In this document: piece by piece, positions 8,857 through 16,489 of the stretch
How positions within the stretch are numbered: position 1 is the first letter of the stretch
How the letters are laid out: the number at the start of each line of letters is the position of its first letter
Assembly: GCA_023382435.1 (NCBI GenBank)
Contig: JAHDVS010000007.1
Span: 1 to 64,000, forward strand
Source of the DNA: Thermoleophilia bacterium
GTDB lineage: Bacteria > Actinomycetota > Thermoleophilia > Gaiellales > Gaiellaceae
Length of the DNA stretch: 64,000 nucleotides
Direction: 5' to 3'
Notes under the pieces: generated by a model
Told to the model about the DNA's origin: nothing
Databases searched by the model: none
The model's input: the letters and a program-made list of their open reading frames with translations, nothing else
Program-made: the position numbers and the translations under genes

Positions 8857-9023
8857 GCAACCCCTCCTTCTCTCCTCACATAGCCGCCCCACCCCGGGGC
8901 GGGACACCCGACAGGGAGCTCGCGTGGTGGCCCCCAACAGCTTTGACGCTGGCCCCGCCGCATGTGTTGGCGCTGCCAGCGTCCCCTACGTCTCGCTCGA
9001 CTCCCCGATCGTGCCCTCACCTC
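8857..9023 (-). promoter_or_regulatory. Upstream region of the importer operon with an inverted repeat
   Basis: This 167-base gap separates the binding-protein gene from the amidohydrolase gene. It holds nine-base inverted arms (GACGCTGGC at 8945-8953 and its complement at 8975-8983). It also holds CCAACAG near 8934 and TGTTGG near 8965, half-sites that partly resemble the operator before the GntR gene. A promoter for the importer is likely here, but no convincing -35/-10 pair could be assigned. Confidence 0.35.
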
Positions 9024-9776
9024 CTAGCCTCGAACCGGCCCGACCGGCGCGCTCGCGCGCTCGTCGCCGAAGAAGAGCAGGCGCCCGTTCAAACTCAGCA
9101 CGCGCTCGACGAGATCGGGCTCGAGGCCCGATAGCTCGACTTTTCGGATCTCCACCTCCGGGTGGTGAAAAGGAGCGTCCGACCCGTAGAGCACCCGGTT
9201 CGGCCCCGCGCGGCGCACCGCCTCCCGGATCTTCGTGTGCATCGGCATCCCGGACGTCTCCAGGTACACGTGCGGGTTGCGCTCCGCGACGTCGATCGAC
9301 GCGTTGATGTAGACGACGTTCCCGTGGCCCATGTGACCGAGCACGACGCGCAGCGTCGGGAACGAGCGGGCGAGCTCCTCGATCGACCAGGGCAGCGTGA
9401 AGATCGGATGCCCGCAGTGGACGAGCACGGGCAGTCCCCGCCCCGCGAGCAGCGCGGCAAGCGGGTGCACGATCGGGTCGTTCGGGTGGTAGCCGTCGAG
9501 GAGCGGGTGCAGCTTCACGCCCAGGAAGCGTGGGTGATCGAGCAGCTCCTCGGCCTGTCCGAGGAAGCCCGGGAGCCGCGGGTTCGCCCAGACGAGCCCG
9601 TACGCGCCGGGGACGTCCTCGACGACGCCCCGCACGTACTCGTTGTCGGGATGGAAGACGAGGCACGAGTCGATGCGGTTCGCCGCCATCAGCTCAACCA
9701 GGCCGTCGCGGTCGAGCCGCACGTCGAACAGCGGGAACTCGCCGACGTGCATGTGGGCGTCGAAGATCGCGCTCAC
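9024..9776 (-). CDS. Amidohydrolase-2 family metal-dependent hydrolase
   Basis: A 250-residue TIM-barrel protein. The opening FDAHMHVG gives the metal-binding H8 and H10, GVKLHPLLDGYHP and VLVHCGHP the middle ligands, and LYGSDAPFHHPE the late aspartate. The family (COG2159) contains hydrolases and non-oxidative decarboxylases such as the ACMSD group. It is transcribed away from the GntR gene from a shared 97-base intergenic region, so it probably belongs to the same regulon. A role on a ring-opened or carboxylated pyridine intermediate would fit, but the substrate is unknown. Confidence 0.75.
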   Translation of the reverse strand: MSAIFDAHMHVGEFPLFDVRLDRDGLVELMAANRIDSCLVFHPDNEYVRGVVEDVPGAYGLVWANPRLPGFLGQAEELLDHPRFLGVKLHPLLDGYHPNDPIVHPLAALLAGRGLPVLVHCGHPIFTLPWSIEELARSFPTLRVVLGHMGHGNVVYINASIDVAERNPHVYLETSGMPMHTKIREAVRRAGPNRVLYGSDAPFHHPEVEIRKVELSGLEPDLVERVLSLNGRLLFFGDERASAPVGPVRG

Positions 9777-9831
9777 CGCAGCGCCGATCCGCCGGCCTTC
9801 ACGGCCTGCCGGACAAACGTCGGCTCCAAAC

Positions 9832-9846
9832 TGTTGACACTCAACA
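9832..9846. promoter_or_regulatory. Palindromic operator, probably for the GntR regulator
   Basis: TGTTGA-CAC-TCAACA is a perfect six-base inverted repeat with a three-base centre. It overlaps the -35 box of the GntR promoter and sits between two divergent genes. Short palindromes of this size are normal targets of FCD-type GntR dimers, so it is a strong candidate for autoregulation and control of both arms. Confidence 0.6.
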
Positions 9847-9863
9847 CAATCGGGGGCGATACT
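9834..9863 (+). promoter_or_regulatory. Sigma-70-like promoter of the GntR gene
   Basis: A perfect TTGACA (-35) is followed after 18 bases by GATACT (-10). The predicted start site is around 9870, only a few bases before the GTG at 9874. The operator palindrome covers the -35 box. Confidence 0.6.
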
Positions 9864-9873
9864 CTACTCCGTC

Positions 9874-10629
9874 GTGAGGCGAGATGCAATGGCCGCAGGA
9901 GCCGCCGCCGAGATCGCTGCCGGTGACGGCTCGCGCTCGGGAAAGCTCGAGAACCTGACCCTCTGGGAGCGGGTTCACGGGTTCCTCCGCCAGGAGATCC
10001 TCTCGAACCGCCTGCCCCCGGGGACGGAGCTCGCCGAGGTCGCGCTCGCGGAGTCCCTCGGAGTCAGCCGCGGCCCGGTCCGGGAAGCGCTCGGGCGCCT
10101 CGCCACCGAGGGGCTCGTGACCGTGCGACCCCGGCGCGGGGCGGTCGTCTCCTCGCTGTCGAAGCAGGAGTTCCTGGAGGCCTACCAGGTGCGGGAGGCG
10201 CTCGAGATGCTCGCGATCCGCCTCGCGGTGCCGCGGACGACACCCGAGCTGCTCGAGCGGCTCCAGGGTCTGATCGCGAAGATGCAGGACTGCGCCGGCC
10301 GCGATGATGTCGACGGGTTCTTCGAGCTGAACGCGCAGTTCCACCGGGCGTTCGTGGACGCATCCGGCAACGGTCGGCTGATGGAGCTCTACCGCCAACT
10401 CGTCGAGCAGCTCGGCCGCTACCGGGGCAGCTCGCTCGCGCTGCGCGGCAGCCTGAAGCGCTCGATCGCCGAGCACCGAACGATTCTGCGGGCGGTCGCG
10501 TCCGGGGACCCCGACCGGGCCGCTCATCTGCTCTCCGAGCACATCCGGGTGCCGCAGCGCCGCCTCGAGGCCGGTGACGACGAGCTGTTCGCCCTGCGCA
10601 CGATTCCGCCGAAGGGAGAGGTTCGATGA
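9874..10629 (+). CDS. GntR-family regulator, FCD type
   Basis: A 251-residue regulator. Residues about 29-92 form the winged helix (LPPGTELAEVALAESLGVSRGP, then REALGRLATEGLV). The all-helical FCD effector domain follows (QVREALEMLAIRLA, NAQFHRAFVDASGN, EHRTILRAVASGD), with the usual Asp/His metal-binding positions. The GTG start fits the promoter, which would give a nearly leaderless message; an ATG at 9889 behind a weak GAGG is the alternative. It lies at the centre of the divergent locus and probably responds to a B6 catabolite. It is not of the PdxR/MocR type that controls B6 synthesis. Confidence 0.85.
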   Translation: MRRDAMAAGAAAEIAAGDGSRSGKLENLTLWERVHGFLRQEILSNRLPPGTELAEVALAESLGVSRGPVREALGRLATEGLVTVRPRRGAVVSSLSKQEFLEAYQVREALEMLAIRLAVPRTTPELLERLQGLIAKMQDCAGRDDVDGFFELNAQFHRAFVDASGNGRLMELYRQLVEQLGRYRGSSLALRGSLKRSIAEHRTILRAVASGDPDRAAHLLSEHIRVPQRRLEAGDDELFALRTIPPKGEVR

Positions 10630-10648
10630 GGACGACGAAGGCCGGCCG

Positions 10649-11692
10649 ATGAGCGGCAGCGACCGCCCGCTCGAGTTCGGCGTCAACCTGAACAATCGGG
10701 AGCCGCTGATCGCCCCCGACTACAGCCTGGGCATGCTGCTCGAGCTGTCCGGTCGCGTCGAGGAGCTGGGCTTCGACTCGGTCTGGGTCGGCGACAGCCT
10801 CTTCTCGAAGCCGCGCTACGAGCCGATCGCGCTGCTCGCGGCGATCTCTCAGCGCACGTCGCGCGTGCGGCTCGGGACCGCCTGCATGGTCTCCTCGACG
10901 CGCAACCCGCTCTACCTCGCGCTCGAATGGGCAACGCTCGACCATCTCTGCGACGGGCGCACGATCCTCGGCACAGGAATCGGCAACCCCGAGCAGGGGG
11001 TGGAGCGCGAGTTCGCCGCGCTCGGCCTCGAGTTCAAGCGCCGCGCGAAGATCTTCGAGGAGGGCCTGCGGGCGATCCGCGCGCTCTGGACGGAGGGAAA
11101 GGTCACGCTCGACGGCGAGTTCTTCCAGTACGACAACGTCTCGTTCTACTCGGGGACGGAGATGGCGCCGCTCGGGCCGGTGCAGAAGCCGCCGCCGATC
11201 TGGGTCGTCTCCAACCCCCGCCTCGTGCGCGAGCTGCCGCCCGACGAGGCCCGCCGGCGCATGGAGCCGGCCTGCCGGCGGATCGTCGAGCTCGGCGACG
11301 GCTGGATGACCTGCTGCCGCGCCCAGCATCCGGGCGAGCTCGGCGAGCAGCTCGCCGTGCTTGCCGAGGTCGCCGCCGCCCACGGCCGCGACTGGAGCGA
11401 CTACACGGTCTCCTACCAGGTGACGATGAACATCGGCGACTCCGAGGAGGAGGCGCGGCGCGCGTTCGACCGGTACATCTCGATGTACTACCCGGAGCTC
11501 TCCCGGGCGATGGATCTCTCGAACTGGGGCCCGGTCGGGACGCCCGAGCAGATCGCGGAGTGGCTGAGGACGTTCGCCGGCGCGGGCGTCCACCATTTCA
11601 TCTGCCGCTTCGGCGCAATCGACCAGTTCGAGCAGGTCGAACGCTTCGCCAAAGAGATCCTGCCCCTGTTCAACGCCGAGCGAGTGAGGTGA
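10649..11692 (+). CDS. Luciferase-like (LLM class) flavin-dependent oxidoreductase
   Basis: A 347-residue TIM-barrel protein: FDSVWVGDSLFSKPRYEP, RLGTACMVSSTRNPLYLA and LDHLCDGRTILGTGIGNPEQ are standard LLM-family segments, and a TP-E-IAEWLRTFAGAG helix closes the fold. The family uses FMN or F420 for monooxygenation, including ring-opening chemistry in RutA. It starts 19 bases after the GntR gene in the same direction, so it belongs to the operon. It is one candidate for the ring-cleaving or decarboxylating hydroxylation step that the missing MHPCO would otherwise do. Cofactor choice cannot be read with certainty. Confidence 0.8.
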   Translation: MSGSDRPLEFGVNLNNREPLIAPDYSLGMLLELSGRVEELGFDSVWVGDSLFSKPRYEPIALLAAISQRTSRVRLGTACMVSSTRNPLYLALEWATLDHLCDGRTILGTGIGNPEQGVEREFAALGLEFKRRAKIFEEGLRAIRALWTEGKVTLDGEFFQYDNVSFYSGTEMAPLGPVQKPPPIWVVSNPRLVRELPPDEARRRMEPACRRIVELGDGWMTCCRAQHPGELGEQLAVLAEVAAAHGRDWSDYTVSYQVTMNIGDSEEEARRAFDRYISMYYPELSRAMDLSNWGPVGTPEQIAEWLRTFAGAGVHHFICRFGAIDQFEQVERFAKEILPLFNAERVR

Positions 11693-11697
11693 GCACG

Positions 11698-12705
11698 ATG
11701 GGATCCACAGCGGAGAAGCTGCTCGAGGACGCGGCGCTCGTCGTCGACGTCTGCATGTCGGTCGAGCAGGACGACGTTGTCACGATCATCACCGACGACG
11801 CGCACGCGGAGCACGCAGCCGCGGTCGCCCGGGTGGTGGTCGAGCGGGGCGGCTGGCCCGTGATCATGAACAACGAGACCCAGGTCGCCCGCGGCCTCGC
11901 GGACGTCCGCTTCCCGATGGCGCCGCCGTCGAATCTCCACCGCGCCATGGTCGGCTCCGACGAGGTGATCATCATCACGAACCTCGAGTGGGCAAACCGC
12001 TTCGCGCACGTGTCAGCGGTCAAGGAGACCTGCGCCGCCAACGGCAAGATCGCCTCCGTCGAGGAGGGGATGGGCGGCTGGAACCTGACGGTCGAGCACA
12101 TCAGGGAGGCGACACGGCGCGCCAAGGACGCGATCGCCGCGCTCGAGGGCAAGCGGCACGTGCGCGTCACGACCGCTCGCGGCACCGACTTCACCGTCTC
12201 GATCGAGGGGCGGCCCGCGCTCGAGGTGACGCCGGTCAAGGAGCGCGGCCAGATGATGGGCCCCGTACCGCTCTGGGCGGAGGTGGCGTTCGCGGCCGTC
12301 GAGGACTTCACGCACGGCACCGCGGTCGTGGACGGCGTGATGCTCGGCATCGGCCTGCCCGGACAGGTGCAGGAGCCGATCCGCTGGACGCTCGAGGGCG
12401 GTCGCTGCGTCGCGATCGAGGGCGGCGAGGAGGCGAAGCGCCTGCGCGAGGCGATCGCCGGAGTCGAGAACGCCGACGTCGTCGGCGAGTTCGCGTTCGG
12501 AACGAGCGAGAAGGCCCCCTTCGGCTCCCCGTCCGAGAAGGGGAGGATCGGCACCGTCCACCTCGCGCTCGGCGACAACCACAACGCCTACCCGGGCGGC
12601 CTCAACTCGAGCTCGCTCCACCTCGACGGGGTGTTCCTCGACGCGACCATGCAGATCGTCGACGACGGCACCTACATCCTCAGGGACGGCGCGTGGGTCC
12701 TGTGA
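11698..12705 (+). CDS. M29-family metalloprotein, NicX (2,5-dihydroxypyridine dioxygenase)-like
   Basis: A 335-residue protein of the aminopeptidase-T/M29 fold. The C-terminal block VHLALGDNHNAYPGGLNSSS followed by LHLDG carries an H-x-D metal pair (H308 and D310). The peptidase family and the ring-opening dioxygenase NicX share this fold and a late H-x-D pair. In NicX the iron cleaves 2,5-dihydroxypyridine next to the ring nitrogen. Given the pyridine-degrading neighbours, a dioxygenase role is more likely than peptide cleavage, but the sequence alone does not decide it. The start lies just after the LLM gene, and its stop overlaps the cupin gene by GTGA. Confidence 0.65.
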   Translation: MGSTAEKLLEDAALVVDVCMSVEQDDVVTIITDDAHAEHAAAVARVVVERGGWPVIMNNETQVARGLADVRFPMAPPSNLHRAMVGSDEVIIITNLEWANRFAHVSAVKETCAANGKIASVEEGMGGWNLTVEHIREATRRAKDAIAALEGKRHVRVTTARGTDFTVSIEGRPALEVTPVKERGQMMGPVPLWAEVAFAAVEDFTHGTAVVDGVMLGIGLPGQVQEPIRWTLEGGRCVAIEGGEEAKRLREAIAGVENADVVGEFAFGTSEKAPFGSPSEKGRIGTVHLALGDNHNAYPGGLNSSSLHLDGVFLDATMQIVDDGTYILRDGAWVL

Positions 12706-13067
12706 GCCCGGTCACGGTCGTCAACGCCGGCGATGTCGACCCGCTCGAGCTTCCCGGTGGGAGCTGGAGCCGGATGCTCGTCACGACGGGGCGAGTCGAA
12801 GGCAACACCGCATCGCTCGGCACCTCGGTGTTCACGCCCGGCACCGTGCTCGGCGACGTGCGGCACGAGGCGGAGGAGGTCGCATACGTCGTCTCGGGCA
12901 GCGGCGAGCTGCGGCTCGACGACGGGAACAGCGTGCGATTCGCCGCGGGCGACGCGCTCTTCATCCCGCCCGGGGTCTGGCACGCCGTGGCCAACACCGG
13001 CTCCGACGACGTGGTGATGGTGTTCGGCTTCGCCCACCCCGAGTACCCGCCGACCGAGCGGCGCTAG
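12702..13067 (+). CDS. Single-domain cupin protein
   Basis: A 121-residue beta-barrel protein. RHEAEEVAYVVSGSGELRL is the first cupin motif with one His and a Glu, and GDALFIPPGVWHAVANTG the second with its His. The first motif lacks the usual second histidine, so the metal site may be incomplete or may use other ligands. Small cupins act as isomerases, dioxygenases or binding proteins. The GTG start overlaps the stop of the M29 gene, which ties it to that step, perhaps acting on the ring-opened product. Function is not assigned. Confidence 0.7.
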   Translation: MSPVTVVNAGDVDPLELPGGSWSRMLVTTGRVEGNTASLGTSVFTPGTVLGDVRHEAEEVAYVVSGSGELRLDDGNSVRFAAGDALFIPPGVWHAVANTGSDDVVMVFGFAHPEYPPTERR

Positions 13068-13068
13068 C

Positions 13069-13779
13069 GTGCTCGCCATGCAGTCCCTGCAGGAGCAGGT
13101 CGCCTGGGCCTGCCGGATCCTCGCTCTCGAGGGCTACACCGACCTCACGCTCGGCCACGTCAGCGCCCGGGCGCGCGGAAGCGCGTCCGTCCAGATCAAG
13201 CGGCGCGGCGTCGCGCTCGACGAGGTCGAGCTGGAAGACGTGATCTCGCTCGACCTCGAGAGCGGCGAGGGCTTCGACTCGCCCGAGATGCATCTCGAGG
13301 CCGTCCTGCACACCGAGGTCTACCGCGCCCGCCCGGACGTCGGCGCCGTCGTGCACGGCCACCCGCCCTACGCGACCGCTCTCTCGGCGAGCCGGGAGCC
13401 GCTCGAGCTCTTGACGCACGACGCCGTGCTGTTCGCCGACGGGCTCGGTGTGTTCGAGGAGACGCCCGAGCTGATCACGGGCCGGGAGATGGGCCAGGCC
13501 GTGGCCAGGGCGCTCGGCTCCGGCCGCGCGGTGCTCTTGCGAAACCACGGGGTGCTCGTCGTCGGCCAGGACGTCGCCTGGGCAGTGCTGACGGCCGTGA
13601 CGCTCGAGCGGGCGGTGCGCCTCCAGGCGATCGCGGCCTCGCTCGGCCCGCTCGCGCCGATTCACCGGGAGACCGCCGCGCGGATGCTCCCGGAGAAGTA
13701 CAACAACGGCCTGGTCGATGAGTACTGGGCGGCCTGGATCCGCCGGCTGCAACGCGGCGGGGCGGGGCTCGCGAGCTGA
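13069..13779 (+). CDS. Class II aldolase family, probable HMPDC 4-decarboxylase
   Basis: A 236-residue class II aldolase/adducin-fold protein. E73 in SPEMHLEAVLH and the metal ligands H96, H98 (VVHGHPPY) and H160 (LLRNHGVLVV) are all present. In Mesorhizobium B6 degradation the 3-hydroxy-2-methylpyridine-4,5-dicarboxylate decarboxylase belongs to exactly this family. With FHMPC dehydrogenase, pyridoxolactonase and pyridoxal dehydrogenase encoded just downstream, this is the best reading. Fuculose- or ribulose-phosphate aldolase is the alternative. Start is GTG, or ATG three codons later. The stop overlaps the next gene as TGATG. Confidence 0.75.
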   Translation: MLAMQSLQEQVAWACRILALEGYTDLTLGHVSARARGSASVQIKRRGVALDEVELEDVISLDLESGEGFDSPEMHLEAVLHTEVYRARPDVGAVVHGHPPYATALSASREPLELLTHDAVLFADGLGVFEETPELITGREMGQAVARALGSGRAVLLRNHGVLVVGQDVAWAVLTAVTLERAVRLQAIAASLGPLAPIHRETAARMLPEKYNNGLVDEYWAAWIRRLQRGGAGLAS

Positions 13780-14243
13780 TGGAGATCGAGCTGATCGTCA
13801 ACGGGAGGCCGGTCGCGGCACGTCTCGAGCCGCAGCAGCTCCTGCTCGACTTCCTGCGCGACGATCTCGGGCTGACCGGCACGAAGCGCTCCTGCGACGT
13901 CCAGGTCTGCGGCGCCTGCACCGTCCTCCTCGACGGGCTGCCCGTCAGTTCCTGCTGCACGCTTGCCGTCGAGGCGCACGGCCGCGACGTGCTCACGATC
14001 GAGGGCCTCGCGGAGCGGGACGAGTTCGCCGCGATCGAGCGGGCGTTCGCCCGGCACGCCGCGGTCCAGTGCGGCTACTGCACGCCCGGGCTCGTGCTGA
14101 CGATCCACGCCCTGCTCGCCGAGGGCGCGCTCGCCACCGAGGACGGGATCCGGCGCAACCTGGCAGGGAACCTCTGCCGCTGCACCGGCTACAAGGCGAT
14201 CGTCGAGGCCGTCCGCGAGCTGGCGGGGACGGGCAACCCGTGA
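13779..14243 (+). CDS. Molybdenum hydroxylase 2Fe-2S (small) subunit
   Basis: A 154-residue two-cluster protein. C39, C44, C47 and C59 form the plant-ferredoxin-type cluster (SCDVQVCGACTVLLDG). C98, C101, C133 and C135 form the second helical cluster (QCGYCTPG and CRCTGY). It carries electrons from the molybdenum site to the flavin subunit. It overlaps both neighbours by one and four bases, so it is made with the large subunit. Length is normal for the family. Confidence 0.92.
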   Translation: MEIELIVNGRPVAARLEPQQLLLDFLRDDLGLTGTKRSCDVQVCGACTVLLDGLPVSSCCTLAVEAHGRDVLTIEGLAERDEFAAIERAFARHAAVQCGYCTPGLVLTIHALLAEGALATEDGIRRNLAGNLCRCTGYKAIVEAVRELAGTGNP

Positions 14244-16489
14244 GCACCAAGGTCGAGACCGCAACGCGGGCAGGTACCGCCGTCGGGCTGCCGCTCGAGC
14301 GGGTCGACGCCGGCGAGAAGCTGCGGGGCCAGGCCCGCTTCACCGGCGACCTCGACGTCGGGCGGATGCTCCACGGCAAGGTCATGCGCTCGCCCCTCCC
14401 CCACGCCCGCATCGTCTCCCTCGACGCCTCGCGGGCCGAGCGGCTTGCCGGCGTCGTCTGCGTCCTCACGGGACGCGACCTGCTCGACTTGCCGAGCCCC
14501 CTCTACGGCCATGCGCTGAAGGACCGCCCGATCGTCGCGATCGACCGCGTCCGCTTCGCGGGCGAGCCGGTGGCGGTCGTGGCGGCGGAGGACGAGGCGA
14601 CCGCCGAGGCCGCACTCGCGCTCATCGACGTCGAGTACGAGGAGCTGCCCGCGGCGGTGACGATCGAGGAGGCGCTTGCGCCGGACGCCCCGCTGCTCCA
14701 CGAGGGCCCGCAGCGCGCCGGCCTCTTCCACGGCCTCGGCGAGCTCGGCGAGCGCGAGGGGAACGTCTGCTACCGCTACCACATCGACCGCGGCGAGATC
14801 GAGGCCGCGTTCGCGCACGCGGACGTCGTGGTCGAGGGCGAGTACACGTTCCCGGCCGTCTACCAGTACGCCCTCGAGACGCACACGGTGATCGCGGAGC
14901 ACCGTCCCGACGAGATCACCGTCTGGGCCTCCTGCCAGCACCCGTTTCTCGTGCGGGCGGAGCTCGCCGACCTGTTCGGGCTGCCGCTGCACCGGGTGCG
15001 GCTGATCGTGCCCTACCTCGGCGGCGGCTTCGGCTCGAAGTCGTACACGAAGATGGAGCCGATCACGGTCGCCGTCGCCCGCAAGGCCGGCCGCCCGGTG
15101 CGGATCCGAAACCGCGTCGACGAGGCGATGCTGACGACGCGCCGCCACGGCCTGCGCTGTCGCATGCGCACGTCTGCGACCGCCGAGGGGCGCCTGCTCG
15201 GCCGCGAGGTCGAGCTCTGGCTCGACACGGGCGCGTACGCGGACAACGGCCCGCGCGTGACGGCGACCGGCGGCGACGCCGCGCCCGGGCCCTACCGCTG
15301 GGCCGCCTACCGCGTCGACGCCGCCTGCGTCTACACGAACACCTCCCCTTCCGGGTCGTACCGGGCGTTCGGCGCCACCCACGTGCAGTGGATCGGCGAG
15401 TCGCAGGTCGACGAGGTGGCGCGCCGCTGCGGCCTCGACCCGCTCGAGCTGCGCCGGCAGAACCTCTGCGTGACAGGCGAGGAGCTGCGCGCCGGCGGCA
15501 AGCCACTCGACGCCGACCTCATCGGCGACGTGGAGAAGGTCGCCGAGGCGATCGGCTGGGGCAGGCCGAGACAGCGCTGGCGCGGCCGCGGCCTCTCGGT
15601 CGGGCTGCTCGCGGCCGGCGCCCACCCGGTGTCGAACGCGACCGTGCGGCTCGAGTCGGACGGGATCGCCGTCGTCCTCGTCGGCACGACCGAGAAAGGG
15701 CAGGGGGCGCGGACCGTGATGGCGCAGATCGCGGCCGAGGAGCTCGGGCTGCCGCTCGAGCGCGTCCGCGTGCAGGGCGCCGACACCCGCTACACCCCGT
15801 ACGACCGCTCGACCGGCGCGAGCCGCTCGACCACGCTCGCGGGCCTCGCCGTCCAGAGGGCCGCCCGCGACGTGCGCGACCAACTCGCCCGGATCGCCGG
15901 CAGCGACCCCGACCCCGACGAGTACGTCGCGCTGATGCGCCGCCACTTCGGCTTCGCGGGCGGGGAGCTGATCGGCGTCGGCGAGGTCCGCCCCCGGGGG
16001 ACGGGGTCGTACGCGGAAGGGCCCGTGTTCTGGGAGGTCTGCGTCGGCGCGGCGGAGGTCGAGATCGACCCCGAGACGGGCGTCGTGACCGTGCTGCGCA
16101 CGGCGACCGTGGCCGACGTCGGCCGCGCGATCAACCCGAAGCTGGTCGAGCGCCAGGACGAGGGCGCAACGCTCCAGGGGATCGGCAACGCGCTGTTCGA
16201 GGAGATGCTCTGGATCGACGGGCAGCTCGCGAACGGCGACCTGCTCGAGTACCGCATCCCGACCCTCCGGGACATGCCCGCCGAGATGACGTGCATCGTC
16301 GTCGAGAACGGCGACGGCCCCGGCCCCTACGGGGCCAAGGGATGCGGCGAGGGCGCCCTGGCCGCGATCCCGGCGGCGATCGTGAACGCCCTGGCCGACG
16401 CCGGGGTGCCGATGACCGAGCTGCCGCTGACGCCGGAGCGCGTCTGGCGGCGCATCAGAGAACTCGAGAAGGAGGCGACAGGTGGCTGA
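14240..16489 (+). CDS. Molybdenum hydroxylase molybdopterin-binding (large) subunit
   Basis: A 749-residue protein of the xanthine dehydrogenase/CO dehydrogenase large-subunit family. GGGFGSKSYTKMEP and SYRAFGATHVQW are cofactor-binding segments, and GAKGCGEGAL holds the catalytic glutamate (about E704). The enzyme would bind molybdopterin cytosine dinucleotide and insert a water-derived hydroxyl next to a ring nitrogen. Enzymes of this family start nicotinate, quinoline and purine breakdown. The motif around residues 255-265 is not the AYRGAGR form of CO dehydrogenase, so it is not a CO oxidiser. I infer a methyl-hydroxypyridine carboxylate as substrate; xanthine or an aldehyde remain possible. 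Confidence 0.85.
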   Translation: MSTKVETATRAGTAVGLPLERVDAGEKLRGQARFTGDLDVGRMLHGKVMRSPLPHARIVSLDASRAERLAGVVCVLTGRDLLDLPSPLYGHALKDRPIVAIDRVRFAGEPVAVVAAEDEATAEAALALIDVEYEELPAAVTIEEALAPDAPLLHEGPQRAGLFHGLGELGEREGNVCYRYHIDRGEIEAAFAHADVVVEGEYTFPAVYQYALETHTVIAEHRPDEITVWASCQHPFLVRAELADLFGLPLHRVRLIVPYLGGGFGSKSYTKMEPITVAVARKAGRPVRIRNRVDEAMLTTRRHGLRCRMRTSATAEGRLLGREVELWLDTGAYADNGPRVTATGGDAAPGPYRWAAYRVDAACVYTNTSPSGSYRAFGATHVQWIGESQVDEVARRCGLDPLELRRQNLCVTGEELRAGGKPLDADLIGDVEKVAEAIGWGRPRQRWRGRGLSVGLLAAGAHPVSNATVRLESDGIAVVLVGTTEKGQGARTVMAQIAAEELGLPLERVRVQGADTRYTPYDRSTGASRSTTLAGLAVQRAARDVRDQLARIAGSDPDPDEYVALMRRHFGFAGGELIGVGEVRPRGTGSYAEGPVFWEVCVGAAEVEIDPETGVVTVLRTATVADVGRAINPKLVERQDEGATLQGIGNALFEEMLWIDGQLANGDLLEYRIPTLRDMPAEMTCIVVENGDGPGPYGAKGCGEGALAAIPAAIVNALADAGVPMTELPLTPERVWRRIRELEKEATGG

